From the NCBI GenBank assembly GCA_946479515.1, contig CAMLGF010000074.1, forward strand, positions 1 through 17,873: 17,873 nt of DNA, in the 5' to 3' direction. This document shows positions 1 to 8,174 of this stretch, piece by piece. The notes beneath the pieces are model-generated. The model was not told the origin of the DNA, searched no databases, and saw nothing but the letters and a program-made list of their open reading frames with translations. Made by a program: the position numbers and the translations under genes. This DNA comes from an uncultured Pseudomonadota bacterium. Its GTDB lineage: Bacteria > Pseudomonadota > Gammaproteobacteria > Steroidobacterales > Steroidobacteraceae. The first letter of the stretch is position 1, and the number at the start of each line of letters is the position of its first letter.

Positions 1-543
1 GGCATCAACCTGCTGCGCGAGGGCCTGGACATGCCCGAGGTCTCGCTGGTGGCGATACTCGATGCCGACAAGGAAGGCTTCCTGCGCAGTGACAACTCGC
101 TGATCCAGACCATGGGCCGGGCCGCGCGCAATGCCAACGGCAGGGTCATTCTCTATGCCGACACGATCACCGGCTCGATGCAGCGCGCGATGGAAGAGAC
201 CCGCCGCCGCCGCGAAATCCAGCTTGCGTTCAACAAGGAGCACGGGCTCACGCCCAGGACCATCCGCAAGCACGTGCAGGATGTGATGGAAGGCGCGCGC
301 GCCGATGCCACCGACTTCGGCTACAAAATGGGCAAGAAGAAGCGCGGCGCCGAGGCGGCCGCGCCCAATCTGCGCATGCTCTCACCCGAGCAGATCGTGC
401 GTGAGATCAAGCGGCTCGAAGCGCAGATGTTCAAGCACGCCCGCAACCTCGAATTCGAAGAGGCGGCGAAGATCCGCGACACCATCGAGAAGATGAAGCA
501 ACGGGAGCTGGGGCTCGACGATCCGAACCGGCTCGCGGGCTGA
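1..543 (+). CDS. uvrB: UvrB, excinuclease ABC subunit B (C-terminal 180 residues, 5' end outside window)
   Basis: UvrB is the DNA-damage-verifying helicase-like subunit of nucleotide excision repair; it receives DNA from UvrA and recruits UvrC. The frame is open from base 1, so the gene is cut by the window edge. Visible are helicase motif V ([20 protein letters not shown], residues 1-20 of the fragment), followed by [10 protein letters not shown], and motif VI (QTMGRAARN, near residues 37-45), with the arginine finger region. The C-terminal UVR domain that contacts UvrC lies near fragment residues 139-172 ([25 protein letters not shown]). The last third of UvrB is therefore intact. The TGA stop at 541-543 directly abuts the TAG stop of the convergent RraA-like gene, leaving no intergenic base. 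Identification is very secure from these family-specific motifs. Confidence 0.97.
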   Translation, partial: GINLLREGLDMPEVSLVAILDADKEGFLRSDNSLIQTMGRAARNANGRVILYADTITGSMQRAMEETRRRREIQLAFNKEHGLTPRTIRKHVQDVMEGARADATDFGYKMGKKKRGAEAAAPNLRMLSPEQIVREIKRLEAQMFKHARNLEFEEAAKIRDTIEKMKQRELGLDDPNRLAG

Positions 544-1386
544 CTATTCGGTGGACTTGTCCGCCGGCATGCCGAGCTTCTTGTACAGATCGCGCCGCGC
601 GTTCTTGTCGCCTTCGATGACCTTGTGCGCATAGCGCGCAACCTCGAGGGCGACCTTGCGCGGCACCACGATGACGCCATCGCCATCGGCGACCACCACG
701 TCGCCGGGCATGACCAGGACGCCGCCGAGCACGATGGGGCGGTTCACCGATTCGACCTCGTTGCGTCCCGGACGTATGCCGCGTCCGACGTGTCGCAGAT
801 ACAGCGGCACCTTCTCGGCGATGATCTCGTCGGTATCGCGGCAGGTGCTGCTGGTGATCACGCCCACCGCACCCTTGAGCTTCCACGCCATGATGTTGTT
901 CGAGCCGATGGACCCCACGTCGGTCTCTGGGGCTTCCTCGATGACGACCACGCTGCCCTCGCGCAGCAGCGGCACGAAGGGTTCGGGTGTGCGCTGGTTG
1001 TAGAAATCCCCCACCCAGCGGTCGAAATCCGCTTCGGATCGCTTGCCGGCGGGCGGTTCCTGTGTGGGCACGTAACGCACCGTCACGGCGATGCCGATGA
1101 TGCGATGAGAGTAGGTGACCGTGTCCTTCCAGAGCGGATGGATTTCAGGGTTGACCAGGCCCTTGTCCTGCAGCCCGACGAAATCCATGCCGTCCGAGAC
1201 GTCGGCCACGCGCAGGCCTTCGAAAGCCGCCAGCACGCGGCGGTCGTCCTCGGGCGAATAGACCTGCGTCTTCATCAAGGTCGCACCGGCACGCAGTGCC
1301 TGTGCATCGTCCGCGGCGGACGCGGCCAGCGCGGCGCCGAGCAACAGGGACGTGAGCAGAGTCTTGGGCGTGGAACGCATGAGCAT
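544..1386 (-). CDS. Secreted RraA-like (HMG/CHA aldolase-fold) protein
   Basis: This 280-residue protein belongs to the RraA-like fold, which includes 4-hydroxy-4-methyl-2-oxoglutarate aldolases and the RNase E inhibitor RraA. The signature VMPGDVVVADGDGVIVVP (about 225-242) and the R183-D184 pair after GSIGSNNIMAWKLKGAVGVI (about 158-177) support this; the Asp-Gly usually preceding the Arg-Asp pair is replaced here (TSSTCRD). Unlike ordinary cytoplasmic members it starts with a clear signal peptide: basic start, hydrophobic LLTSLLLGAALAA, and an ASA cleavage site near residue 24, so export to the periplasm is predicted. The ATG at 1386 has a GAGGGGG element 5-6 nt upstream, favouring it over the ATG two codons later. 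It lies 18 nt downstream of the PepSY gene, likely in one operon. Substrate and true activity are unknown; RNase E inhibition is implausible if it is exported. Confidence 0.85.
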   Translation of the reverse strand: MLMRSTPKTLLTSLLLGAALAASAADDAQALRAGATLMKTQVYSPEDDRRVLAAFEGLRVADVSDGMDFVGLQDKGLVNPEIHPLWKDTVTYSHRIIGIAVTVRYVPTQEPPAGKRSEADFDRWVGDFYNQRTPEPFVPLLREGSVVVIEEAPETDVGSIGSNNIMAWKLKGAVGVITSSTCRDTDEIIAEKVPLYLRHVGRGIRPGRNEVESVNRPIVLGGVLVMPGDVVVADGDGVIVVPRKVALEVARYAHKVIEGDKNARRDLYKKLGMPADKSTE

Positions 1387-1404
1387 CGCAACCCCCTCGG
1401 TGAA

Positions 1405-2700
1405 TCAGGCCCGGGCCGCCGGCGCGAACGTGCGCGCGGCCAGCCCGAATGCCCAGAGCAAGATGATCGACAATCCGAAGACAGGAAGTATCAGCATGAG
1501 CGCGGCAATGGCAACCTTGAGGGTCGCGCCGATGCGGAATTCCGCGACGCGCGGTGCAGGCACGCCGATCGCGCCCGCCGGGCGCCGGCGCCACCACATG
1601 ACGATGGCGGAGATGCAGATCGCCAGCAGGCCCAGGGCGGTGAACAGACCCAGCAATTGATTGGCGAGACCGAAGAGCTGTCCCTCGTGCGCCGCGATGC
1701 CGACCTGGATCGCCCGGTCGAGCGCGGACTTTTGCGCGAACCCCCGGTCGGTGAGTACCGCGCCCGTGGTTCGGTCCAGCGTGAGCTCGCGCACGCGCGG
1801 CCGGTTCTGGGTTTCGCTGCGCACGCGCCAGTATGGCTGGTCCTCGCTGGGTAGATAGATCCGCACCGGCGGATCGAGATGCCAGGGGGCGACGCGCGCG
1901 ATGACCTGGTCGAGAGTGAGCGCCGTGGCCACGGTCCGTCTCCCGGCCGGCTGCCCATGCCCGGCGTGGGCATCGGCGGCGGGTGCCGGTACGCCTCCCC
2001 GGGCCCAATCTCGCGGGACCTGCGTCAGCCAGTCGCGAATCTTGCCGATGCCCGCGCCGCCCACGGTCGTCCACGGTTGCGCCGTCACCAGCAGGAACAG
2101 CGCCAGCAGCGAGATCCACAGCCCGGTCACCGCGTGCAGGTCACGCCAGAACACGCGCCTGCCCATGCGCAGCCGCGGATACAGCGCGCCGGCGAAGCCG
2201 TGCGATTCGCGCGGCCACCACAGGAACAGCCCGGTGAGGATCATCACCACCGCCCAGCCCGCCGCGAGTTCGATGAGCAGTGCGCCGGTCCTGCCGGCGA
2301 GGAGATTGGCATGCAGCGTGCGTACGATTTCGGTGAAGCGCGCGGCGTGCGGCACGGTCTTGAGGACGGCCAGTGTCTCGGGATGCACGTAGACGATGCG
2401 GCCTGCGCCATCCGCGCCATACAGATGCACGCGCACCGCGTCGTCGGGCTGTTCCGGAATCTCGTACACGAACAGCTTCGAGCCCGGCTGCGAGGCCAGG
2501 GCGGCGGCAATGTGCTGCTCGCCGCTGGCGCGATGGCCTGCGAGCGGCAACGAGTCCACCGCGCGGTCGGCAAAGGCATCGATCTGCGGCTTGAACAGGA
2601 AGATCGATCCCGTGGCCGCCAGGACGATGACGACGGGAATGCACAACAGGCCGGCATGGAAGTGCCAGCGCCACAGCCCTCGCCAGGTTACGGTGCTCAT
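1405..2700 (-). CDS. PepSY-associated TM-helix family inner-membrane protein
   Basis: A 431-residue polytopic membrane protein of the PepSY_TM (PiuB-like, iron-regulated membrane protein) type. Hydrophobic segments lie near residues 18-38 (LLCIPVVIVLAATGSIFLF), 137-160, 187-207, 345-368 and 392-417. Family hallmarks are the histidine-bearing WRWHFHAG at 10-17, RDLHAVTGLW after the second helix, and HEGQLFG before the fourth. A periplasmic loop carries a small His-rich stretch (DAHAGHG) that might bind metal. Relatives are often linked to iron, siderophore or copper handling, possibly as membrane reductases, but no function is proven from this sequence. I chose the ATG at 2700, which begins directly at the conserved N-terminus; a GTG at 2757 would add 19 non-conserved residues. 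The RraA-like gene follows after 18 nt. Confidence 0.85.
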   Translation of the reverse strand: MSTVTWRGLWRWHFHAGLLCIPVVIVLAATGSIFLFKPQIDAFADRAVDSLPLAGHRASGEQHIAAALASQPGSKLFVYEIPEQPDDAVRVHLYGADGAGRIVYVHPETLAVLKTVPHAARFTEIVRTLHANLLAGRTGALLIELAAGWAVVMILTGLFLWWPRESHGFAGALYPRLRMGRRVFWRDLHAVTGLWISLLALFLLVTAQPWTTVGGAGIGKIRDWLTQVPRDWARGGVPAPAADAHAGHGQPAGRRTVATALTLDQVIARVAPWHLDPPVRIYLPSEDQPYWRVRSETQNRPRVRELTLDRTTGAVLTDRGFAQKSALDRAIQVGIAAHEGQLFGLANQLLGLFTALGLLAICISAIVMWWRRRPAGAIGVPAPRVAEFRIGATLKVAIAALMLILPVFGLSIILLWAFGLAARTFAPAARA

Positions 2701-2757
2701 GGAGCCGAGTATGGCCGGCAAGCCGCTGATTCGGGTACCAAAACCCCATCTGCCCAC

Positions 2758-2786
2758 TTTTCCGGAAGGGCACGGTCCAGTATGCT
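2758..2786 (+). promoter_or_regulatory. Candidate promoter of tRNA-Val
   Basis: A TATGCT hexamer at 2781-2786 lies 14 nt before the tRNA and is a fair -10 element. The matching -35 position 17 nt upstream (2758-2763, TTTTCC) is weak. The stretch right after the -10 (2787-2800) is almost pure G/C, like the GC-rich discriminator of stringently controlled stable-RNA promoters. The predicted transcript would start near 2793 with a very short leader. This is inference from pattern only. Confidence 0.4.
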
Positions 2787-2800
2787 TCGCGCCCCGCCGT

Positions 2801-2875
2801 AGTCGCGTAGCTCAGTGGTAGAGCACCTCCTTGACATGGAGGTGGTCGGTGGTTCGATCCCACTCGCGACTACCA
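2801..2875 (+). tRNA. tRNA-Val (anticodon GAC)
   Basis: A complete 75-nt cloverleaf with encoded CCA. The acceptor stem AGTCGCG (2801-2807) pairs perfectly with CGCGACT (2865-2871); the D arm is GCTC/GAGC; the anticodon stem CCTCC (2826-2830) pairs with GGAGG (2838-2842) around the loop TTGACAT, giving anticodon GAC at 2833-2835; the T arm is GGTGG/CCACT with loop TTCGATC. The discriminator is A2872 and CCA is at 2873-2875. The anticodon arm and T arm closely resemble the known E. coli tRNA-Val(GAC). No duplicated 3' end or integrase is nearby, so there is no sign that it serves as an attachment site here. Confidence 0.97.
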
Positions 2876-2882
2876 TTTCACC

Positions 2883-2918
2883 GACCCGGTCCGCGGAAAT
2901 CACCCGACGGTCCGGGTC
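2883..2918 (+). other. Imperfect inverted repeat downstream of tRNA-Val
   Basis: GACCCGG (2883-2889) pairs with CCGGGTC (2912-2918); past a T-T mismatch, CC (2891-2892) can also pair with GG (2909-2910). It begins 8 nt after the tRNA CCA. There is no following T-run, so it is a poor intrinsic terminator. It may mark the 3' processing end of the tRNA transcript or act as a partial barrier before the tam genes. Confidence 0.35.
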
Positions 2919-2971
2919 TTCGGAATCCCGCACCCTTGCCCGCTCAGGGCAACGCCCGTCCGGAGAGTTCC

Positions 2972-3058
2972 ATGTTCAAGTTTCTCGGTAGCGCCGTCGG
3001 CATCATCTTCCTGATCGGGCTGGTGGTGGTCATCCTGCTGTTCAAGTTCATCTTCTAG
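2972..3058 (+). CDS. 28-residue single-pass membrane peptide upstream of tamA
   Basis: An ATG at 2972 preceded by GGAGAG (5-6 nt spacing) opens a 28-codon frame ending in TAG at 3056-3058. The product starts MFKFLGSAVG and is almost entirely one hydrophobic helix (IIFLIGLVVVILLF), with lysines at both ends, typical of a small inner-membrane protein. It ends 13 nt before tamA and is probably co-transcribed with it. Longer in-frame starts upstream would run through the tRNA and are rejected. I recognise no family. Good ribosome-binding site, composition and context support it as a real gene; function is unknown, and a leader-peptide role for tamA translation is possible. Confidence 0.65.
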   Translation: MFKFLGSAVGIIFLIGLVVVILLFKFIF

Positions 3059-3071
3059 GCCAACGTCGGGT

Positions 3072-4823
3072 GTGCGTAACGCGCTGAAAGCCGGCCTGTC
3101 GCTGCTGCTGATCGCCAGTGGCGCGAGCGCGGCCGGCGTGGACGTGGACGTCGAAGGACTGAACGAAGAACAACGCGAGGCGGTGGAGTCGACACTGCGC
3201 CTGGCCGATTACGGGCGCGACGCCTCACCTGCGGAGTTGCGCGCCGCGTATCAGCAGGCCGACGAGCAGGTGCGCCAGGCGCTGGAGCCCTTCGGTTACT
3301 ACGACGTGCAGGTGGACAAGAACCTCACCGGCGACGCCGAGAGCGGCTGGAAGGCGAAGATCACTGTGCGTGCCGGTGAGCCGGCGGTGGTGCGGCGGAC
3401 TCGCGTGGAAGTGCTGGGCGAGGGCAGCGATCAACGCCGCGTTCGCAGAGCGGTGGAGAGCTTCCAGCCCAAGGAAGGCGCGCGGCTCGACCACGCGACG
3501 TACGAGGCCAGCAAGGCGGTCATCGAGACCTCGCTGCGCGGCGCGGGCTATCTCGACGCCCGTCCGCTGCAGAAGCGGGTCACGGTACGGCCGGAGGAGA
3601 ATTCCGCGGAAGTGGACCTGCGCTACGACAGCGGTCCGCGCTACCGCTTCGGCGATGTGCGCTTCGCTGGTGACGCGCCTTTCACGGAAAGCTTCCTGGA
3701 CGACTTCGTACCCTGGCGCAAGGGAGCATGGTTCAACTCCGAGCAAGTGCTGAACCTGCAACAGCGCCTGGTGGACGCCGACTACTTCGAGCTGGTCTCG
3801 GTGCAGCCGGCACTGGACGAGAAGCAGGACGGCGCCGTACCCATCGACGTGCTGCTGAAGCGCGACCAGCGTACCGTGTACTCGGGCGAGGTGTACTACA
3901 GCACGGACTTCGGCGCCGGTGTGCGCGTGGGGGCCGAGCGGCGCTGGCTCAACCGGAAGGGTCACAAGGCGGACACGCAGATCGAGTACTCGCAACGCCT
4001 GCAGGAGGCGGCGGTGCATTACCAGATCCCGCGCCCGAGCCGCCAAGATCGCTCCTACGACTTCGGCGTGGCCTATCGCGACGAGACCACGGACGTGACG
4101 CGCTCGCGGAATTTCCAGCTCGCGGCCTCGCGCTCGGAGAAGCGCTGGCATGGCTTCACGCGCACCCTGGGCCTCAAATACCTGGTCGGCGATTTCCAGA
4201 TCGGCGACGACGACGAGAATCCGGATTTCGGCAGCTCCAAACTACTGTGGGCCGAGGGCACGCTCAGCCGGCGACGACTGAACAACCGTCTCACGCCGCG
4301 CAAGGGGTACGTATTCGACGTTGGTGTGAGGCTCGCCGCCGACGCCGTGGTTTCGGACACCGACATCGCGCAGAGCTGGGTGCGCGGTACCTTGCTGATC
4401 CCGCAGGGGCAGCGTAGCCGGTTCAAGCTGCGCGGCGAACTCGGTGCCATGACCGTGGGTGATTTCGACGCGCTGCCGCCCGATCTGCGCTTCTTCGCCG
4501 GCGGCGACCGCTCGATCCGCGGCTTCGACTATCACGAGATCGGCGAGCAGAACGGCAGCGGGCTGGTCATCGGTGGCAAGTACCTCGCTGTCGCGAGCGG
4601 CGAGTACGAATGGTATTTCACCGAGAATTGGGGCGCGGCCGTGTTCGTCGATGCGGGCGACGCGTTCTCGGACCGATTCAGCGTGAACGTGGGCGCGGGA
4701 GTGGGTGCGCGCTGGCGTTCGCCGCTGGGCCCGATCCGCGTCGATGTGGGCTTCCCGGTGCATACCGACCGTGACCTGCAGAATTCCTGGCGGTTGCACG
4801 TGCAGCTGGGGCCGGATATATGA
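3072..4823 (+). CDS. tamA: TamA, outer-membrane translocation and assembly module (Omp85 family)
   Basis: TamA is an Omp85-family outer-membrane barrel which, with TamB, helps insert some outer-membrane proteins and supports lipid homeostasis. At 583 residues it matches the usual size (E. coli about 577). A signal peptide is evident (basic start, GLSLLLIASGASA, cleavage near residue 21). POTRA-like domains occupy about 22-270, starting VDVDVEGLNEEQREAVESTL; the rest is the beta-barrel. The Omp85 loop-6 motif is clear as GGDRSIRGF, with R483-G484-F485. The C-terminus (WRLHVQLGPDI) would form the last strand. The start is GTG at 3072, with only a weak ribosome-binding site, so coupling to the upstream peptide is plausible. 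The stop overlaps the start of tamB by 4 nt (ATGA), as expected for an operon. Confidence 0.95.
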   Translation: MRNALKAGLSLLLIASGASAAGVDVDVEGLNEEQREAVESTLRLADYGRDASPAELRAAYQQADEQVRQALEPFGYYDVQVDKNLTGDAESGWKAKITVRAGEPAVVRRTRVEVLGEGSDQRRVRRAVESFQPKEGARLDHATYEASKAVIETSLRGAGYLDARPLQKRVTVRPEENSAEVDLRYDSGPRYRFGDVRFAGDAPFTESFLDDFVPWRKGAWFNSEQVLNLQQRLVDADYFELVSVQPALDEKQDGAVPIDVLLKRDQRTVYSGEVYYSTDFGAGVRVGAERRWLNRKGHKADTQIEYSQRLQEAAVHYQIPRPSRQDRSYDFGVAYRDETTDVTRSRNFQLAASRSEKRWHGFTRTLGLKYLVGDFQIGDDDENPDFGSSKLLWAEGTLSRRRLNNRLTPRKGYVFDVGVRLAADAVVSDTDIAQSWVRGTLLIPQGQRSRFKLRGELGAMTVGDFDALPPDLRFFAGGDRSIRGFDYHEIGEQNGSGLVIGGKYLAVASGEYEWYFTENWGAAVFVDAGDAFSDRFSVNVGAGVGARWRSPLGPIRVDVGFPVHTDRDLQNSWRLHVQLGPDI

Positions 4824-7800
4824 AGCCGGCGGTGAAAAAGACGCTGGCCTGGTCGGGCATCGGGGTCGGGACGCTGCTGGTGCTGCTGGTGGCCTTCGCG
4901 AGCTGGCTGCTGTTCACCACCTCGGGTGCACGTTGGGCGGCGGGTGTCGTGACTTCGAGATTCGCGCCGCAGGTGAGTTTTGCTTCGCTCGAGGGCACCG
5001 TGGCCGGCGGGCTCACGCTGCAGGAGTTCGAGTTCCGGGGCCCGCCCGATGCCGCGCAGATCCACATCGCCCGTCTCTCGGTACGCCCGACACTGGCAAT
5101 GCTGCTGGCTCGCACGTTGCGCATCGAGAACGCGCGCGTGCAGGGGCTGGTGGTGCGCCTGCCGCTCGAGCCAGGGCCGGAAGAGCCCGGCAAGCCGCTG
5201 TGGGTGGAACCGCCGCTGGACATCGTCGTCGACGACTTCGCGCTCGCCGACGGCCGCATCGTCAAGGGGCGCGACACGCTGTTCACGCTGAAGGGGCTCG
5301 AATTGGCGGCCCGCTGGCGACGCGACGAGCTGCGCATCGACCGCCTGAGGCTGTTGCCGGGCGACATCGCCGGCAATCTCGACGCGCAGGGCCGCATCGC
5401 CCCGGCAGGCCGGCTGGTGCGCGGCGATCTCGACCTGCGCTGGTCGCAGGTGGTGCTGCCGGCGAGCCTCGCCGGACGCGAACTGCACACGCGGGGCGCC
5501 GTGCATTTCGCCGGCACGCCCGAGGACTATCTACTGACGGGAACGCTCGATGCCGGGCCGGCGCGGGAAATGACGCACGTGACCCTGGAGGTGCAGGGCA
5601 CCGCCACCCGTGCCGACATTCGCACGCTGCAGCTCGCGCAGCAGGCCGGCAACCTGGCGGTGGACGGGCGCGTGGAATTCCAGCCCGTGGCCTGGCGACT
5701 TGCCGTGAAAGCGCGCGCGTTCGACCCCGGCGAGTTGCTCGCCGCATGGCCAGGTCGGCTCGATCTCGATGCGCACACACAAGGCGTACTCGCGGCCGCG
5801 GGGCCGCGAGGCTCCTTGTCGGTTGGCCGGCTGTCGGGCGAGCTGCGCGGGCGCGAGGTCGCCGGCGAAGGCGAACTGCAATTCGCCGCCCCTTCGCGCC
5901 TGTCCGGCGACCTGCGTTTGAGCTCCGGCAAGAGCAGCGTGACCGTGCGCGGCAATTCCTCGGACGGCGAGGAGATCGATGCCACGGTACGGCTCGCGGT
6001 GGACTCACTGGCGGATTGGCTGCCCGACAGCGGCGGCAGTTTGAATGGCGATTTCCGCGTACGCGGCAGGTGGCCGGCCTTGCAGATCGCCGGAGCCGCC
6101 GAAGGCCGCTCACTGGCATTCGCCGGCAATCGCCTGGCGCGCCTGCACCTGAAGGCCGACCTGACCTCGCCGCTCGCGCCGGATGGCTGGGTGCGTGCGC
6201 GGGCCGGCAATATCGATGCCGCGGGGTTCCAGTTCTCGTCCGTGACCGTCAATGTCTCGGGAAACCGGGCGCGGCATCGCGTGGTCGCGGGTGCGCGCGG
6301 CGAGCAACTCGATACTTCCATCGAAGTGACGGGCGGTTTCGGCCCGGATGCCGGCTTCGATTGGCGTGGACGCGTGGCGCGCTTCTTCCTCGACACGCCG
6401 GATCTCGAGCCACTGCGCCTGCGGGATCCGACGTTGGTGACCTATGTCGCCGGGGACTTCTCCATCGGCCGTACCTGCCTGGTGCAGGAAGGCGCGGCCG
6501 CATGTGTCGAAGCCGACATGCGCAAGAGCGGCGCGCTGCGCGCGGTCTATTCGTTCGAGCACGTGCCACTGGCGCTGGCAAACGCACTCGCGCCCGATGC
6601 CATGCCCGGGCAGCTGCGCGGCGAGCTGCAGGGCCAGGGCAGGCTGCGTCGCGAGACCGATGGCCAGTGGTTTGGCGACGCCACGGTCAGCTCCGCGTCG
6701 GCGAGCCTGGTGCTGCGCGACGGGCTGCCGGCGAGCTCGGCACTCGGTCAACGAACGCTGCTGTTGTACGAGAATCTCGATCTGCGTGCCGAGCTGCGCG
6801 GTTTGACCGCCACGGCACAGGCAACCGCCGGGCTCGATCAGGGTGGCCGCCTGCGGGCGACGCTGGCCGTGAAAGATCTGGCGGCGGCGGCGCCCGCCAT
6901 CGACGGCCGCATCGAGGCGAGCCTGCCGACGCTGGCGCCTTTTGCAGCCTTCGTGCCCGCGGTCGGCAATTTCGACGGCACGGTCAGCGCGCAATTGGTG
7001 GTGGGCGGCACGCTGGCGGCGCCGGAGGTGACCGGCAACGTGGATGCGCAGCGCTTGCAGGCGGACCTGGGTCGGCTCGGCATCGAACTGCGCGACGGCC
7101 GCGTGCGCGGCGACGCGCTCGCGGGCGGCGGCTTCAAGCTGGCGGGCAGCGTGGCCTCAGGCAAGGGCCACCTGGAACTGGCGGGCACCCTGGACGAACG
7201 CGGCGTCATCGATGCCAGAGTACAGGGCCAGAATTTCCAGGCGGCGGACTTCCCGGGCGCGTCGGTCACCGTGACACCGGATCTGCGCCTCACCGGGAAC
7301 CCGAAGGGCTATCTACTCGATGGGGAGCTGACCCTGCCGCGCGCGGCCATCAATCTGCAGAAGCTGCCGCAGGACAAGTCGCCGAATGCCTCGCCTGACG
7401 TGGTCGTGATCCGCAACGGCAGAGAAGTGCAGTCGGCCTCGGAAGCGGCGGCGATGCCGCTGTCGGCCGTGGTCACGGTGAAGCTGGGCGAGAACATCGA
7501 GATCACCGGGTTCGGACTCGAGTCCACCGTGAGTGGGCAGCTGGAAGTGCGCGAGTCCCCGGGCGCGCCGACCACCGGCTCCGGCCAACTGATGGTCGCC
7601 GGCACCTACAAGGCCTATGGCCAGGACCTCACCATCAAGGAAGGCCGTCTGCTGTTCGCGGGCACGCCGCTGGACAACCCGCGTCTCGCCATCGTCGCCA
7701 TGCGCGAGATCAACGACGACCTGCAGACCGGGTTGCGCATCGCCGGCTCCGCGCAGCGTCCCATCATCACCGTGATCTCCGATCCCGACGTCGGCGAGGC

Positions 7801-8173
7801 GGATGCGCTCTCATACCTCGTGACCGGGCGTTCCTTGAACGAGGTCGGCAGCGCCAGCGGCAGCTCGCAGGACACGCTCGCATCGGCCACGCGCTCGCTG
7901 GAGGGCGCGGGCGCCGGTCTCGTCGCCAAGCGCATCGGCCAGCGGCTCGGTCTGGACGAAGCCTCGGTGGAGGAAAACGACATGATCGGTGGTTCGGCGC
8001 TGACCATCGGCGAATACCTGTCGCCGCGGCTGTACCTGAGCTACGGCGTGGGGCTGTTCGAGCCCGGCGAGGTGATCGCATTGCGTTACAAGTTGTCGGA
8101 TGACGTCGGCGTGCGCGTGCAACGCGGTACGGAAGAGACGCGCGCCGGCATCGAATACCGCATCGAGAAGTAG
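4820..8173 (+). CDS. tamB: TamB, translocation/assembly module inner-membrane-anchored protein
   Basis: TamB spans the periplasm as a long beta-helical groove and is implicated in outer-membrane protein assembly and phospholipid transport together with TamA. This protein has 1117 residues (E. coli about 1259). Residues about 9-33 (LAWSGIGVGTLLVLLVAFASWLLF) form an N-terminal signal anchor. The middle consists of long, repetitive amphipathic strands, typical of AsmA-like proteins. The C-terminal TamB (DUF490) domain covers roughly the last 330 residues; recognisable stretches include SGQLMVAGTYKAYGQDLTIKEGRLLFAG and SDPDVGEADALSYLVTGRSL, and the end is GIEYRIEK. The ATG overlaps the tamA stop. 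Its own TAG at 8171-8173 lies one base from the end of the convergent ligD, leaving almost no room for a terminator. Confidence 0.95.
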   Translation: MKPAVKKTLAWSGIGVGTLLVLLVAFASWLLFTTSGARWAAGVVTSRFAPQVSFASLEGTVAGGLTLQEFEFRGPPDAAQIHIARLSVRPTLAMLLARTLRIENARVQGLVVRLPLEPGPEEPGKPLWVEPPLDIVVDDFALADGRIVKGRDTLFTLKGLELAARWRRDELRIDRLRLLPGDIAGNLDAQGRIAPAGRLVRGDLDLRWSQVVLPASLAGRELHTRGAVHFAGTPEDYLLTGTLDAGPAREMTHVTLEVQGTATRADIRTLQLAQQAGNLAVDGRVEFQPVAWRLAVKARAFDPGELLAAWPGRLDLDAHTQGVLAAAGPRGSLSVGRLSGELRGREVAGEGELQFAAPSRLSGDLRLSSGKSSVTVRGNSSDGEEIDATVRLAVDSLADWLPDSGGSLNGDFRVRGRWPALQIAGAAEGRSLAFAGNRLARLHLKADLTSPLAPDGWVRARAGNIDAAGFQFSSVTVNVSGNRARHRVVAGARGEQLDTSIEVTGGFGPDAGFDWRGRVARFFLDTPDLEPLRLRDPTLVTYVAGDFSIGRTCLVQEGAAACVEADMRKSGALRAVYSFEHVPLALANALAPDAMPGQLRGELQGQGRLRRETDGQWFGDATVSSASASLVLRDGLPASSALGQRTLLLYENLDLRAELRGLTATAQATAGLDQGGRLRATLAVKDLAAAAPAIDGRIEASLPTLAPFAAFVPAVGNFDGTVSAQLVVGGTLAAPEVTGNVDAQRLQADLGRLGIELRDGRVRGDALAGGGFKLAGSVASGKGHLELAGTLDERGVIDARVQGQNFQAADFPGASVTVTPDLRLTGNPKGYLLDGELTLPRAAINLQKLPQDKSPNASPDVVVIRNGREVQSASEAAAMPLSAVVTVKLGENIEITGFGLESTVSGQLEVRESPGAPTTGSGQLMVAGTYKAYGQDLTIKEGRLLFAGTPLDNPRLAIVAMREINDDLQTGLRIAGSAQRPIITVISDPDVGEADALSYLVTGRSLNEVGSASGSSQDTLASATRSLEGAGAGLVAKRIGQRLGLDEASVEENDMIGGSALTIGEYLSPRLYLSYGVGLFEPGEVIALRYKLSDDVGVRVQRGTEETRAGIEYRIEK
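5789..5810 (+). repeat. Perfect 9-bp GC hairpin inside tamB
   Basis: CTCGCGGCC at 5789-5797 is followed by the tetranucleotide GCGG and its exact reverse complement GGCCGCGAG at 5802-5810. Flanking AAGG (5781-5784) and CCTT can extend the stem. It lies within the coding frame and is very stable, but in DNA of this GC content such a palindrome may arise by chance. Confidence 0.5.
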
Positions 8174-8174
8174 C

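Noticed and set aside
625..1854. Long plus-strand open frame opposite the RraA-like and PepSY genes
   Set aside because: His/Arg/Asp-rich low-information translation with no motif; the minus-strand genes explain the region.
2701..2757. Longer PepSY protein starting at GTG 2757
   Set aside because: The added 19 residues are not membrane-like or family-like; the conserved N-terminus begins at the ATG at 2700.
2801..2875. tRNA-Val as a mobile-element attachment site
   Set aside because: No integrase, no repeated tRNA 3' end and only core genes follow.
2883..2918. Intrinsic terminator after tRNA-Val
   Set aside because: The stem is imperfect and no T-run follows; listed only as an inverted repeat.
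4705..7398. Long open frame of about 900 codons overlapping tamA/tamB on the same strand
   Set aside because: Arg/Ala/Gly-rich composition without any domain; it is the high-GC shadow of tamB, whose own frame has clear family features.
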